From: an uncultured Bacillota bacterium
Lineage (GTDB): Bacteria > Bacillota > Clostridia > Peptostreptococcales > Anaerovoracaceae
Direction: 5' to 3'
Length of the DNA: 14,422 bases
Assembly: GCA_946631075.1 (NCBI GenBank)
Contig: CAMOZS010000025.1
Location: 1 to 14,422 of the forward strand
A program made the translations under genes and the position numbers. The notes beneath the pieces are model-generated. The model was not told where the DNA came from. It worked only from the letters and a program-made list of their open reading frames with translations, and made no database searches. The first letter of the stretch is position 1. The number at the start of each line of letters is the position of its first letter. Below are positions 1 to 5,849 of this stretch, piece after piece.

Positions 1-17
1 TTAAGGAGGAATCATAC

Positions 18-1565
18 ATGAACAAGCTTGAGGATCTCCGCGAACGAAAGAAAAAGAATCTGCTCGGCGGCGGAGAGAAAAGGATTGAAGCACAGCATGC
101 TAAGGGTAAGCTGACTGCGAGAGAACGGCTGGACATTCTGTTCGATAAGGACAGTTTTGTTGAGATCGATACGTTCGTCAAGCACAGATGCCACTTCTAC
201 GGTATGGACGAGAAGGACATGCCGACGGACGGTGTCGTCACAGGCTACGGACAGATCGACGGCAGACTGGTGTTCGCGTTCGCGCAGGACTTCACGGTCA
301 GCGGCGGATCCCTCGGTGAGTATCATGCAGAGAAGATCGTCAAGGTTCAGGGCATGGCTCTGAAGATGGGCGCTCCGATCGTGGGCCTGCAGGACTCCGG
401 CGGCGCCAGAGTTGAAGAGGGCGTTGCGGCTCTGTCCGGATTCGCTAAGATCTTCCATAACAATACGATTTCCTCCGGTGTTATCCCGCAGATCTCGGTC
501 ATCATGGGACCGTGCGCAGGCGGAGCGGTATACTCCCCGGCCATCACGGACTTCATCTTCATGGTCGACCAGACATCCCAGATGTTCATCACCGGCCCCA
601 ACGTCATCAAGACCGTTACCGGTGAGGAAGTTACTTCCGAGCAGCTGGGCGGCGCGAGAACGCACAACACCATCAGCGGTGTAGCCCACTTCATGGGCGC
701 AGACGACAGAGACACACTGATGCAGGTCAGAGAGCTGCTCACCTATCTGCCGTCCAACAATAAGGAGACCCCTCCGGTCTACGCCTGCACAGACGATGTC
801 AACCGCCTGATCCCGGAATTCAATGACATCATTCCGGATAACCCGAACAAGGCTTACGATATGTACGACGTCATCAGAGGCCTGGCCGATGAGGGCAAGA
901 TCTTCGACGTCATGCCCATGTACGCCAAGAATATCGTTACCTGCTTCATCCGGATGGGCGGATCCACCGTCGGCGTCATCGCCAACCAGCCGGCTGTCGG
1001 CGCTGGATGTCTGGACATCAACGCTTCAGACAAGGCAGCAAGATTCATCAGAAGATGTGACGCCTTCAATATTCCTCTGCTGACCATCGAGGACGTTCCG
1101 GGATTCCTGCCGGGAACCAATCAGGAGTACGGCGGCATCATCAGACACGGCGCCAAGATCCTGTACGCTTACTGCGAAGCGACCGTTCCCAAGGTCACCA
1201 TGATCCTGCGTAAGGCTTATGGCGGAGCTTACATCGGAATGTGTAATAAAGAGCTGGGATCCGACATGGTCCTGGCATGGCCTTCCGCTCAGATCGCGGT
1301 CATGGGCGCTTCCGGCGCAGTCAACATCATCTCCTCCGTCAAGAAGGAGATCAAGGCTGCTGACGATCCGGAGAAGGTCAGAGCAGAGCGTATTGCAGAA
1401 TACGAAGAGCAGTTCAATAATCCCTACTACGCGGCAAGCCTGGGCTATGTAGACGATGTCATCGAGCCCGCGACCGCTCGCCAGAGGATCATCAGCGCGT
1501 ATGACATGCTGGCGACGAAGAGAGAACTGCTGCCGGCCAAGAAGCACGGCAACATTCCGCTCTAG
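18..1565 (+). CDS. mmdA: Methylmalonyl-CoA decarboxylase alpha subunit (carboxyltransferase)
   Basis: This 515-residue protein is the carboxyltransferase of a biotin-dependent acyl-CoA decarboxylase. It should move the carboxyl group of (S)-methylmalonyl-CoA to biotin on the carrier protein, giving propionyl-CoA. The two-crotonase-fold architecture is visible: an N-terminal half with SGGAR (about 127-131) and GPCAGGAVYSPA (164-175), and a C-terminal half with EDVPGFLPG (358-366), RKAYGGAY (398-405) and AVMGASGAVNI (427-437). Length fits MmdA, propionyl-CoA carboxylase beta and transcarboxylase 12S (about 500-525). The start is fixed by AAGGAGG at 3-9. The next gene begins 12 bases after the stop, with its Shine-Dalgarno overlapping this stop codon. 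The neighbouring delta-like and biotin-carrier genes favour a membrane decarboxylase over a soluble carboxylase, because no biotin carboxylase gene is seen. The operon may extend upstream of the window. Family assignment is very secure; exact substrate is inferred. Confidence 0.93.
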   Translation: MNKLEDLRERKKKNLLGGGEKRIEAQHAKGKLTARERLDILFDKDSFVEIDTFVKHRCHFYGMDEKDMPTDGVVTGYGQIDGRLVFAFAQDFTVSGGSLGEYHAEKIVKVQGMALKMGAPIVGLQDSGGARVEEGVAALSGFAKIFHNNTISSGVIPQISVIMGPCAGGAVYSPAITDFIFMVDQTSQMFITGPNVIKTVTGEEVTSEQLGGARTHNTISGVAHFMGADDRDTLMQVRELLTYLPSNNKETPPVYACTDDVNRLIPEFNDIIPDNPNKAYDMYDVIRGLADEGKIFDVMPMYAKNIVTCFIRMGGSTVGVIANQPAVGAGCLDINASDKAARFIRRCDAFNIPLLTIEDVPGFLPGTNQEYGGIIRHGAKILYAYCEATVPKVTMILRKAYGGAYIGMCNKELGSDMVLAWPSAQIAVMGASGAVNIISSVKKEIKAADDPEKVRAERIAEYEEQFNNPYYAASLGYVDDVIEPATARQRIISAYDMLATKRELLPAKKHGNIPL

Positions 1566-1577
1566 GAGGTGACATAA

Positions 1578-2006
1578 ATGCAAGAACAAAGCTTAATGGA
1601 CATCTTCTCCGATCCGACGACGATACATTCGCTTTCCTTCGGAGAGAAGATGCTGGGCTCCACGGTAACCATGATCATGGGCCTGGGGATCACCTTCACG
1701 ATCCTGATCCTGATCTGGATCTTCATCGCGATCATGGGTAAGATCCTGGGATCGACCCAGAATAAGAAAAAAGAAGCTCCGGCAGCTCCTGCGGCAGCTC
1801 CCGCGGCAGCGGCAGCGGCTCCGGCCAAGGCTGCTCCGGCAGCTGCGGATGACAGCCTGATCGCTGTGATCGCGGCAGCTATTGCGGCCTACGAAGGCGG
1901 CAGCGCCGACAATCTGGTGGTCCGCAAGATCACGAGACTGTCCGGACCGCAGACCGACTGGGAAACTGCAGGCATCCTGGCCCGCATGGAAACCCGCAAG
2001 ATGTAA
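1578..2006 (+). CDS. mmdD: Decarboxylase delta/gamma subunit, OadG/MmdD family
   Basis: A 142-residue small membrane subunit of the Na+-translocating decarboxylase family. One transmembrane helix is clear at about residues 30-53 (rich in I, L, M, F, W), followed by a Lys-rich patch, an Ala/Pro-rich flexible linker (about 66-90) and a C-terminal segment with SLIAVIAAAIAAYEG and a WETAG-containing end, as in OadG/MmdD proteins. In the family this subunit helps assemble the complex and holds soluble subunits at the membrane. The start is supported by AGGAGGTGA at 1564-1572, which overlaps the mmdA stop codon, so translation is probably coupled. The 53 bases between this stop and the next gene show only a ribosome binding site. 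The call rests on architecture and context, as sequence is weakly conserved in this family. Confidence 0.85.
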   Translation: MQEQSLMDIFSDPTTIHSLSFGEKMLGSTVTMIMGLGITFTILILIWIFIAIMGKILGSTQNKKKEAPAAPAAAPAAAAAAPAKAAPAAADDSLIAVIAAAIAAYEGGSADNLVVRKITRLSGPQTDWETAGILARMETRKM

Positions 2007-2059
2007 TCAATACAACAATCCTGAATGTACAATCCAATAGATCGAAAGGAATGATTGAA

Positions 2060-2461
2060 ATGAAAAAATATAACATCACCGTAAACGGAACGACTTATGC
2101 AGTAGAAGTTGAGGATGCGGGCGGCGCAGTTTCTGCAGCACCGGCGGCAGCTCCGGCAGCGGCTCCGGCTCCTGCGGCAGCTCCGGCTCCGGCAGCAGCA
2201 CCGGCAGCTCCGAAGGCAGCTCCGACTCCTGCTCCTGCAGCGGCAGGCGGCGCGGCTCTGACAGCTCCGATGCCGGGAACCGTCCTGGACATCAAGGTCG
2301 CTGAGGGCGCGGCAGTCACAGCTGGTCAGGTCGTTCTGATCCTGGAAGCGATGAAGATGGAGAACGAGATCACTGCTCCGGCAGACGGAACTGTTGCATC
2401 CATCCCGGTCGCTAAGGGCGCTTCTGTCAACTCCGGCGACACCCTCATGACATTTAACTAA
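2060..2461 (+). CDS. mmdC: Biotin carboxyl carrier protein of the decarboxylase (gamma subunit)
   Basis: A 133-residue biotin carrier that accepts CO2 from the carboxyltransferase and presents it to the membrane beta subunit. It has a short N-terminal beta region (MKKYNITVNG), a long Ala/Pro linker (about 24-64), and a lipoyl/biotinyl domain ending in EAMKMENEI. The biotinylated lysine is Lys99, 34 residues before the C-terminus, the normal spacing for this fold. An in-frame ATG at 2051 directly abuts the GAAAGGA Shine-Dalgarno (2044-2050), whereas ATG 2060 lies 9 bases after it, so 2060 is preferred. No beta subunit gene follows: the next elements are a hairpin terminator and coaX. Biotin loading needs a BirA ligase that is not in this window. 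Confidence 0.93.
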   Translation: MKKYNITVNGTTYAVEVEDAGGAVSAAPAAAPAAAPAPAAAPAPAAAPAAPKAAPTPAPAAAGGAALTAPMPGTVLDIKVAEGAAVTAGQVVLILEAMKMENEITAPADGTVASIPVAKGASVNSGDTLMTFN

Positions 2462-2498
2462 AGAGCGTCAGGAAAGTATTTTGGAAATCGGATATATA

Positions 2499-2507
2499 TG
2501 TTACAAT
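2499..2507 (+). promoter_or_regulatory. Possible extended -10 promoter for coaX-dus
   Basis: TGTTACAAT forms an extended -10 element (TG, one base, TACAAT). The best -35 candidate is TTGGAA at 2481-2486, but its 15-base spacing is short, so the extended -10 would have to carry most of the activity. Transcription would begin near 2514, inside the hairpin assigned as the upstream operon terminator. It fits the need for a separate start for coaX after that hairpin. Confidence 0.4.
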
Positions 2508-2508
2508 G

Positions 2509-2542
2509 GGAGCGGCTTTTTCGGAGGCCGCTCCAGCTTTTG
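2509..2542 (+). terminator. Hairpin terminator after the mmd operon
   Basis: GGAGCGGC (2509-2516) pairs perfectly with GCCGCTCC (2527-2534), with further G-U/A-U pairing possible in the loop. It is followed by a weak T-rich stretch (AGCTTTTGT). This is a probable intrinsic terminator of mmdADC, though the weak T-run may allow read-through into coaX. Confidence 0.6.
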
Positions 2543-2609
2543 TATTAAATAATGAAATGAAGTGACCGGACCGTCGGGCGCGGCCGGGAAACGACAGAGG
2601 AGGAAACTG

Positions 2610-3470
2610 ATGTTACTGGCTTTTGACGTAGGCAACACCAACATCGTGCTGGGCGTATTCGACGAGGGGAAGCTGATCACCAACTGGAGAATGGAGACAG
2701 ATAACCGCAAGAGCGCCGACGAATACGGCATGATCATCAACCAGCTGTTTCAGTACGAGGGTCTGAAGATCGAGGACGTAAGCGACGTCATCATCGCGAC
2801 CGTCGTCCCGTCGATCCTTTATACTCTGCAGCACCTGTCCATGAAGTATTTCCGGAGGAAGGCCATCGTCATCGGCCCGGGGATCAAGACGGGGCTTGTG
2901 ATCAAATACGACAATCCCAAGCAGGTGGGCGCTGACCGGATCGTCAACGCGGCCGCTGCGGTAGAGAAGTACGGCGGTCCCCTGATCATCATCGACCTTG
3001 GAACGGCTACTACCTTCTGCGCGGTCACCTCGAAGGCGGAATACCTGGGCGGCACCATCGCCCCGGGTCTGAAGATCTCTTCGGACGCCCTGTTTGAGAA
3101 GACGGCTAAGCTGCCCCGCGTCGAGCTGGAGGAGCCGGGACAGGTCATCTGCAAGAACACCAACGCCAGCATGCAGTCTGGTCTGGTTTACGGCCACATG
3201 GGCATGGTCGACTTCATCGTCGGCAAGATGAAGGAAGAACTGAAGGCTTACGAGAAGACGGAGACGGAGCCGACGGTCATCGCTACCGGCGGTCTGGCTT
3301 CCCTGATCGATAACGGCATCGACTGCATCGACTATGTCGACAAGCTGCTGACTCTGGAGGGTCTGGAGGTCCTCTACCGCAAGAACAAAAACCGCCGCAA
3401 GCCCATGACTTCCGAGGACATCCAGAAGCAGGCGGCGACCTACGAGGAAAAGGCCCTTAAGAACCGATGA
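2610..3470 (+). CDS. coaX: Type III pantothenate kinase
   Basis: A 286-residue cytoplasmic kinase that phosphorylates pantothenate, the first step from pantothenate to CoA. The ASKHA-fold motifs are in order: DVGNTN phosphate-binding loop at residues 6-11, VGADR at 106-110 (Asp109 corresponds to the family's catalytic aspartate), IIDLGTATTF at 127-136, GGTIAPG at 147-153 and ATGGLA at 225-230. It is somewhat longer than typical CoaX (about 255-260), the excess being a basic C-terminal tail (about 258-286). The start at 2610 puts DVGNTN at the usual N-terminal position and has AGGAGG 6 bases upstream; an in-frame ATG at 2562 would add a tail with no family counterpart. The stop overlaps the dus start in ATGA (3467-3470), indicating translational coupling. 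The gene does not lie next to panBC, but both serve the same pathway. Confidence 0.95.
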   Translation: MLLAFDVGNTNIVLGVFDEGKLITNWRMETDNRKSADEYGMIINQLFQYEGLKIEDVSDVIIATVVPSILYTLQHLSMKYFRRKAIVIGPGIKTGLVIKYDNPKQVGADRIVNAAAAVEKYGGPLIIIDLGTATTFCAVTSKAEYLGGTIAPGLKISSDALFEKTAKLPRVELEEPGQVICKNTNASMQSGLVYGHMGMVDFIVGKMKEELKAYEKTETEPTVIATGGLASLIDNGIDCIDYVDKLLTLEGLEVLYRKNKNRRKPMTSEDIQKQAATYEEKALKNR

Positions 3471-4798
3471 AACACACACTGAAGATCGGAGATCTCACAT
3501 TTGAATATCCATTCGTCCTTGCCCCGCTGGCGGGGATCACGGACCGATCCATGCGAAGCCTTTGCTGTCAAGCCGGGGCTTCTTTGACATATACGGAAAT
3601 GGTCAGCGCCAAGGGCCTCTGGTACGGCGACCGCAAGACCGGGGAGCTGCTGGCTGTCGGTGACGACGAGGGCCCGGTGGGCTTCCAGCTGTTTGGCTGC
3701 GAGCCGGAGATCCTGGCCTACGCCGTCCGCCTGCTCTCCCAGCCGGCCCGGGCAAAGGCTGTGGACGGGGAGATGGCCGCGGCGTTTGCGGAGGCAGCTG
3801 AGGAAGGAGATCCAGAAGCCGCTGCGGGCGGAGAGAAGACCGGTCCGGCAGAAGGGCCTGCGCGTGATGGAAGCCGGGCAGAGCGGCAGGCCCTGTCCAG
3901 CAGCGGTCCGGCCGTGAACCGGCCGCCCATGGGGGCGAGGACAGTCGCTGGACTGAAGGCGCCGGCCGTCTTTGATCTGAACGCCGGATGCCCGGTGCCT
4001 AAGATCGTCCGCAACGGAGAGGGATCAGCCCTGCTGAAGGATCCTCAGCTCTTTTATGACTGTGTATCGGCAATGTGCGATGCGGCCCGGAGGGCCGCAT
4101 CAGGAGCAGGGCCCGAAGGGCCCGCCTTCGGCGAAAGCGGCCGTGAGCCGGCCGCGCCAGCTGATTATCCGGCCGCGATAGCGGCCACTCCAATTCCGGT
4201 CACGGTCAAGATCCGTAAAGGTTTTGAGCGGGATGAATCCTGCGCGGTGGAGATCGCCAAAGCGGCAGAGGCTGCCGGTGCGGCAGCAGTGACTGTCCAC
4301 GGCCGGACCCGGCAGCAGTTCTATGAAGGCAAGGCCGACTGGGATGTGATCGCCCAGGTCAAGAAGGCAGTCCGGATCCCGGTGATCGGCAACGGGGATG
4401 TCATGACCGGGGCCGATGCCATCCGCATGATGGAGGAGACCGGCTGCGACGGAGTGATGATCGCCCGGGGCGCCCTGGGCAATCCATGGATCTTTCAGGA
4501 AGCGCGCGCCCTGTGGGACGGCTGCGGATTTGGGGTCGCGGCCGGCGCTGGATCTGAGGGCCCGGCCGGCGCTGGCGCGGGGGGCTTCGTCCCGCCGACT
4601 GACGAAGAGAGGATCTGCCAGCTTTTGCGCCATCTGCAGATGGTCTGCGAGGATAAGCGCGAGCGGATCGCGGTCAGGGAGATGCGAAAGCACGTCGGAT
4701 GGTACATCAAAGGCATGCGTGGCGCGACCCAGATCCGCAGGCAGATCAATACTGCGGCAACTGCCGATGAGATCAGGCGGATCCTGACGGGGGAATAG
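3467..4798 (+). CDS. dusB: tRNA-dihydrouridine synthase with three low-complexity insertions
   Basis: An FMN enzyme that reduces uridines in tRNA D-loops to dihydrouridine. Family motifs are intact: PLAGITDRSMR (20-30), GFQLFG (72-77), DLNAGCPVPKI with the likely catalytic Cys175, VKIRKGF (247-253), TVHGRTR (276-282), GNGDV (308-312) and ARGALGNPWIF (333-343), then a C-terminal helical domain. At 443 residues it is about 110-120 longer than usual DusB. The excess falls in three Ala/Gly/Pro/Glu-rich blocks at about residues 95-165, 207-241 and 351-377, each between conserved core elements, so surface loops are the likely sites. Because of the first block the catalytic cysteine is at 175 rather than near 100. 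All insertions keep the frame and the core is unbroken, so the enzyme is probably active. The insertion DNA is unusually GC-rich and palindromic. The exact Dus subtype is less certain than the family. Confidence 0.92.
   Translation: MKHTLKIGDLTFEYPFVLAPLAGITDRSMRSLCCQAGASLTYTEMVSAKGLWYGDRKTGELLAVGDDEGPVGFQLFGCEPEILAYAVRLLSQPARAKAVDGEMAAAFAEAAEEGDPEAAAGGEKTGPAEGPARDGSRAERQALSSSGPAVNRPPMGARTVAGLKAPAVFDLNAGCPVPKIVRNGEGSALLKDPQLFYDCVSAMCDAARRAASGAGPEGPAFGESGREPAAPADYPAAIAATPIPVTVKIRKGFERDESCAVEIAKAAEAAGAAAVTVHGRTRQQFYEGKADWDVIAQVKKAVRIPVIGNGDVMTGADAIRMMEETGCDGVMIARGALGNPWIFQEARALWDGCGFGVAAGAGSEGPAGAGAGGFVPPTDEERICQLLRHLQMVCEDKRERIAVREMRKHVGWYIKGMRGATQIRRQINTAATADEIRRILTGE
4079..4186. repeat. Cluster of GC-rich palindromes inside dus (second insertion)
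   Basis: Several inverted repeats sit end to end. GATGCGGCCC/GGGCCGCATC forms a 10-bp stem with a 3-base loop (4079-4101). GGGCCC is repeated around GAA (4109-4123). CGAAGG (4114-4119) pairs with CCTTCG (4125-4130). GCGGCC (4137-4142) pairs with GGCCGC (4150-4155), and GGCCGC (4171-4176) with GCGGCC (4181-4186). The cluster almost exactly covers the second extra block in the Dus protein, so the extra codons and the palindromes are the same event. Confidence 0.75.
4539..4575. repeat. 13-bp direct repeat inside dus (third insertion)
   Basis: CGGCCGGCGCTGG occurs at 4539-4551 and again at 4563-4575, a 24-base period that keeps the reading frame and encodes the AGAGSEGPAGAGAG-type loop. It suggests expansion by tandem duplication or slippage. 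Confidence 0.75.
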
Positions 4799-4830
4799 GC
4801 AGATAGGTCATCCGCCGCGTATGGAGCGGG

Positions 4831-4869
4831 CCGCGGCTGCCGGGCTGAAGGGGCCGCCGCAGGTTTTTT
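4831..4869 (+). terminator. Terminator after dus
   Basis: CCGCGGC (4831-4837) and GCC (4839-4841) pair with GGC (4852-4854), GCCGC (4856-4860) and GG (4862-4863), with one mismatch and one bulged A. A run of six T follows (4864-4869). It lies about 30 bases after the dus stop and should end the coaX-dus transcript. Confidence 0.75.
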
Positions 4870-5003
4870 GTATCAAAATCAGGATTCCGGCCCATAATGT
4901 ACAAAATAATTACGTGGACTGAGTCAAGCCCTGAATGTGGTGTGACTTCCATTCGGTCATGTTCTTATATTTCTTTGTATGTCAACACGATCATTTCGAT
5001 GGA

Positions 5004-5031
5004 GCCGATCGCTCTCACCTGAGCGATCGGC
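5004..5031. repeat. Perfect 11-bp inverted repeat
   Basis: GCCGATCGCTC (5004-5014) and GAGCGATCGGC (5021-5031) are exact reverse complements around the 6-base loop TCACCT. No T-run follows on either strand, so it is not a standard terminator. Confidence 0.8.
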
Positions 5032-5147
5032 GGTCTGTCTCACTAAGCGTACTCGCCTTACAGTTGTCCGCACCGGTCACCAGTAGGGACCGGCGGCCAG
5101 CGCGGCACGCTTTGGACAGGCCCCTTACAAGATCCTTCGCCGGAGGA

Positions 5148-5332
5148 TGACGATTTCCGTCACTCCGTTCCTTAATAATCGGTATTATTTGCTGTTTTGC
5201 TCCAACGTTCTTTTTTCAGAATGATGATTAACAACTTGTGAACTGCGGAAAATCGTCAATCCGAACATGCCTCCCCTTTCCCTGACGGCACTTTTTGACG
5301 ATTTAGAGGACACGGACCCGCAAAAATCGTCA
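5148..5332. repeat. Four dispersed TGACGATTT copies in both orientations
   Basis: The 9-mer TGACGATTT lies at 5148-5156 and 5296-5304 on the plus strand. Its reverse complement AAATCGTCA lies at 5250-5258 and 5324-5332. Copies two and three extend to a 10-bp inverted repeat (AAATCGTCAA/TTGACGATTT). The last copy ends about 54 bases before the tRNA promoter. Confidence 0.75.
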
Positions 5333-5385
5333 TCGCTCGGCGAGCACTTTAATTAAAGCACCTGCCCCGAAACATAAAATGATGG

Positions 5386-5414
5386 TTGAAATGCTCCGAT
5401 AGATTTGTTATAAT
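5386..5414 (+). promoter_or_regulatory. Sigma-70-type promoter of the tRNA-Pro gene
   Basis: TTGAAA (5386-5391), a 17-base spacer and a perfect TATAAT (5409-5414). Predicted transcription start is near 5421, about 10 bases before the mature tRNA 5-prime end, an ordinary short leader for a tRNA gene. Confidence 0.85.
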
Positions 5415-5431
5415 ACAAAAGCTGGAAACGC

Positions 5432-5508
5432 CGGGGAGTGGCGCAGTTTGGTAGCGCACCTGACTGGGGGTCAGGTGGCCGCAGGTTCAAATCCTGTCTC
5501 TCCGACCA
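5432..5508 (+). tRNA. tRNA-Pro (anticodon GGG)
   Basis: A complete 77-base cloverleaf. The 7-bp acceptor stem CGGGGAG/CTCTCCG (with one G-U) is followed by discriminator A5505 and an encoded CCA (5506-5508). The anticodon stem CCTGA/TCAGG encloses the loop CTGGGGG, giving anticodon GGG, which reads proline CCC and CCU codons. The D-arm contains GTTTGGTAGCGC and the T-arm loop TTCAAAT. Discriminator A and a C1-G72 pair fit bacterial tRNA-Pro. It forms a single-gene unit with its own promoter and terminator. Some pipelines place a false protein over the reverse strand of such genes; that should not be annotated here. Confidence 0.97.
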
Positions 5509-5512
5509 GAAC

Positions 5513-5556
5513 AGGGATTTCCGAAAGACCAAGGTCAGGACGGAAATCCCTTTTTT
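5513..5556 (+). terminator. Terminator of tRNA-Pro
   Basis: AGGGATTTCCG (5513-5523) pairs perfectly with CGGAAATCCCT (5541-5551). A nested GACC/GGTC helix lies in the loop (5527-5536), and a T-run extends to 5556. It starts 5 bases after the tRNA CCA end. Confidence 0.9.
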
Positions 5557-5579
5557 CATGCCATCAGAGGACTTAATCC

Positions 5580-5608
5580 TTTACAAACACAGCCATAAAT
5601 GGTACACT
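5580..5608 (+). promoter_or_regulatory. Promoter of the panBC operon
   Basis: TTTACA (5580-5585), a 17-base spacer and TACACT (5603-5608), with an extended -10 TG one base upstream of the -10 hexamer (5600-5601). The predicted start is near 5615, giving a leader of about 235 nt before panB. It follows directly on the tRNA terminator, so panBC is transcribed independently of the tRNA. Confidence 0.7.
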
Positions 5609-5614
5609 TCTCAC

Positions 5615-5849
5615 GTTGGACGGTATTCCGCAGGAAACTGTACCCGAAAGGATCAAATCAGACAAGCAGCGACAGCCCTAATGGCGCGCCGTATCAGAGA
5701 TACGGGCAGCGCGCTCTCAGCCTTTGCAGCGGCAGCAAGCCATGCGCCGCATGCGGAAGACAAGGCCGGAGAAGCCGGGCCGGCGCACCTGCGAAAATTC
5801 CGTTCATCCGTCAGCTACGGATGTTTTTTTGTGCAGGAGGAAAAACCCA
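5615..5849 (+). promoter_or_regulatory. Structured panB leader, candidate attenuator or riboswitch
   Basis: The untranslated leader is long and highly foldable. Near its 5-prime end, GGTA and CAG pair with CTG and TACC around a GAAA tetraloop (about 5622-5644), leaving a 5-base bulge TTCCG on one side. A second hairpin, CCGTATC/GATACGG with loop AGA (5689-5705), extends through GCGCG/CGCGC with a GCAG bulge (5684-5714). GC-rich inverted repeats fill 5740-5790. The leader ends in an intrinsic terminator (5805-5830) five bases before the AGGAGG of panB. A ligand-responsive or peptide-free attenuator is inferred. The known pan RNA motif occurs upstream of panB genes in Bacillota, but I could not confirm a match by eye. 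Confidence 0.5.
5805..5830 (+). terminator. Intrinsic terminator inside the panB leader
   Basis: CATCCGT (5805-5811) and ACGGATG (5817-5823) form a perfect 7-bp stem with a 5-base loop, followed by seven T. It stands between the pan promoter and the panB start codon (5850), so it must be bypassed for panBC expression. No other gene lies between promoter and hairpin for it to terminate. Confidence 0.75.

Larger units (their letters stand above)
4870..5385. other. Long intergenic region with inverted repeats, no convincing gene
   Basis: About 515 bases between the dus terminator and the tRNA promoter. The short open frames show no family motif, plausible composition or ribosome binding site. 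What it holds is structure: a perfect 11-bp hairpin at 5004-5031, CCGGTC/GACCGG at 5073-5093, a short hairpin ATCCTTC/GGAGGAT around 5131-5147, and four TGACGATTT copies between 5148 and 5332. The 5125-5175 stretch resembles small interspersed palindromic elements seen between genes of gut Clostridia. A non-coding RNA is possible but unproven. Confidence 0.5.

Noticed and set aside
2110..2250. Ala/Pro-coding repeats in the biotin carrier as a possible mobile or CRISPR-like repeat
   Set aside because: The repetition of GCTCCGGCAGC-type units is what a low-complexity Ala/Pro linker encodes; such linkers are normal in biotin carriers of this family.
2562..2609. Longer N-terminus for CoaX
   Set aside because: The family begins almost directly at the DVGNTN motif, and the strong AGGAGG serves ATG 2610.
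5004..5031. Hairpin as a rho-independent terminator
   Set aside because: No T-run follows on either strand, and the dus terminator already lies upstream at 4831-4869.
4935..5150. Small forward open frame of 71 codons in the intergenic region
   Set aside because: No ribosome binding site and no motif, and it runs through the hairpins; composition looks like translated non-coding DNA.
5353..5559. Reverse-strand open frame containing a SERQDLNLRPPDPQSGALP-like string
   Set aside because: It is the reverse complement of the tRNA-Pro gene, its promoter and terminator. This is a well-known false protein created by tRNA genes, and the tRNA explains the sequence fully.
5724..5849. Longer N-terminus for PanB
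   Set aside because: It would translate the leader hairpins and terminator, adds residues with no family counterpart, and the AGGAGG at 5835-5840 clearly serves the ATG at 5850.
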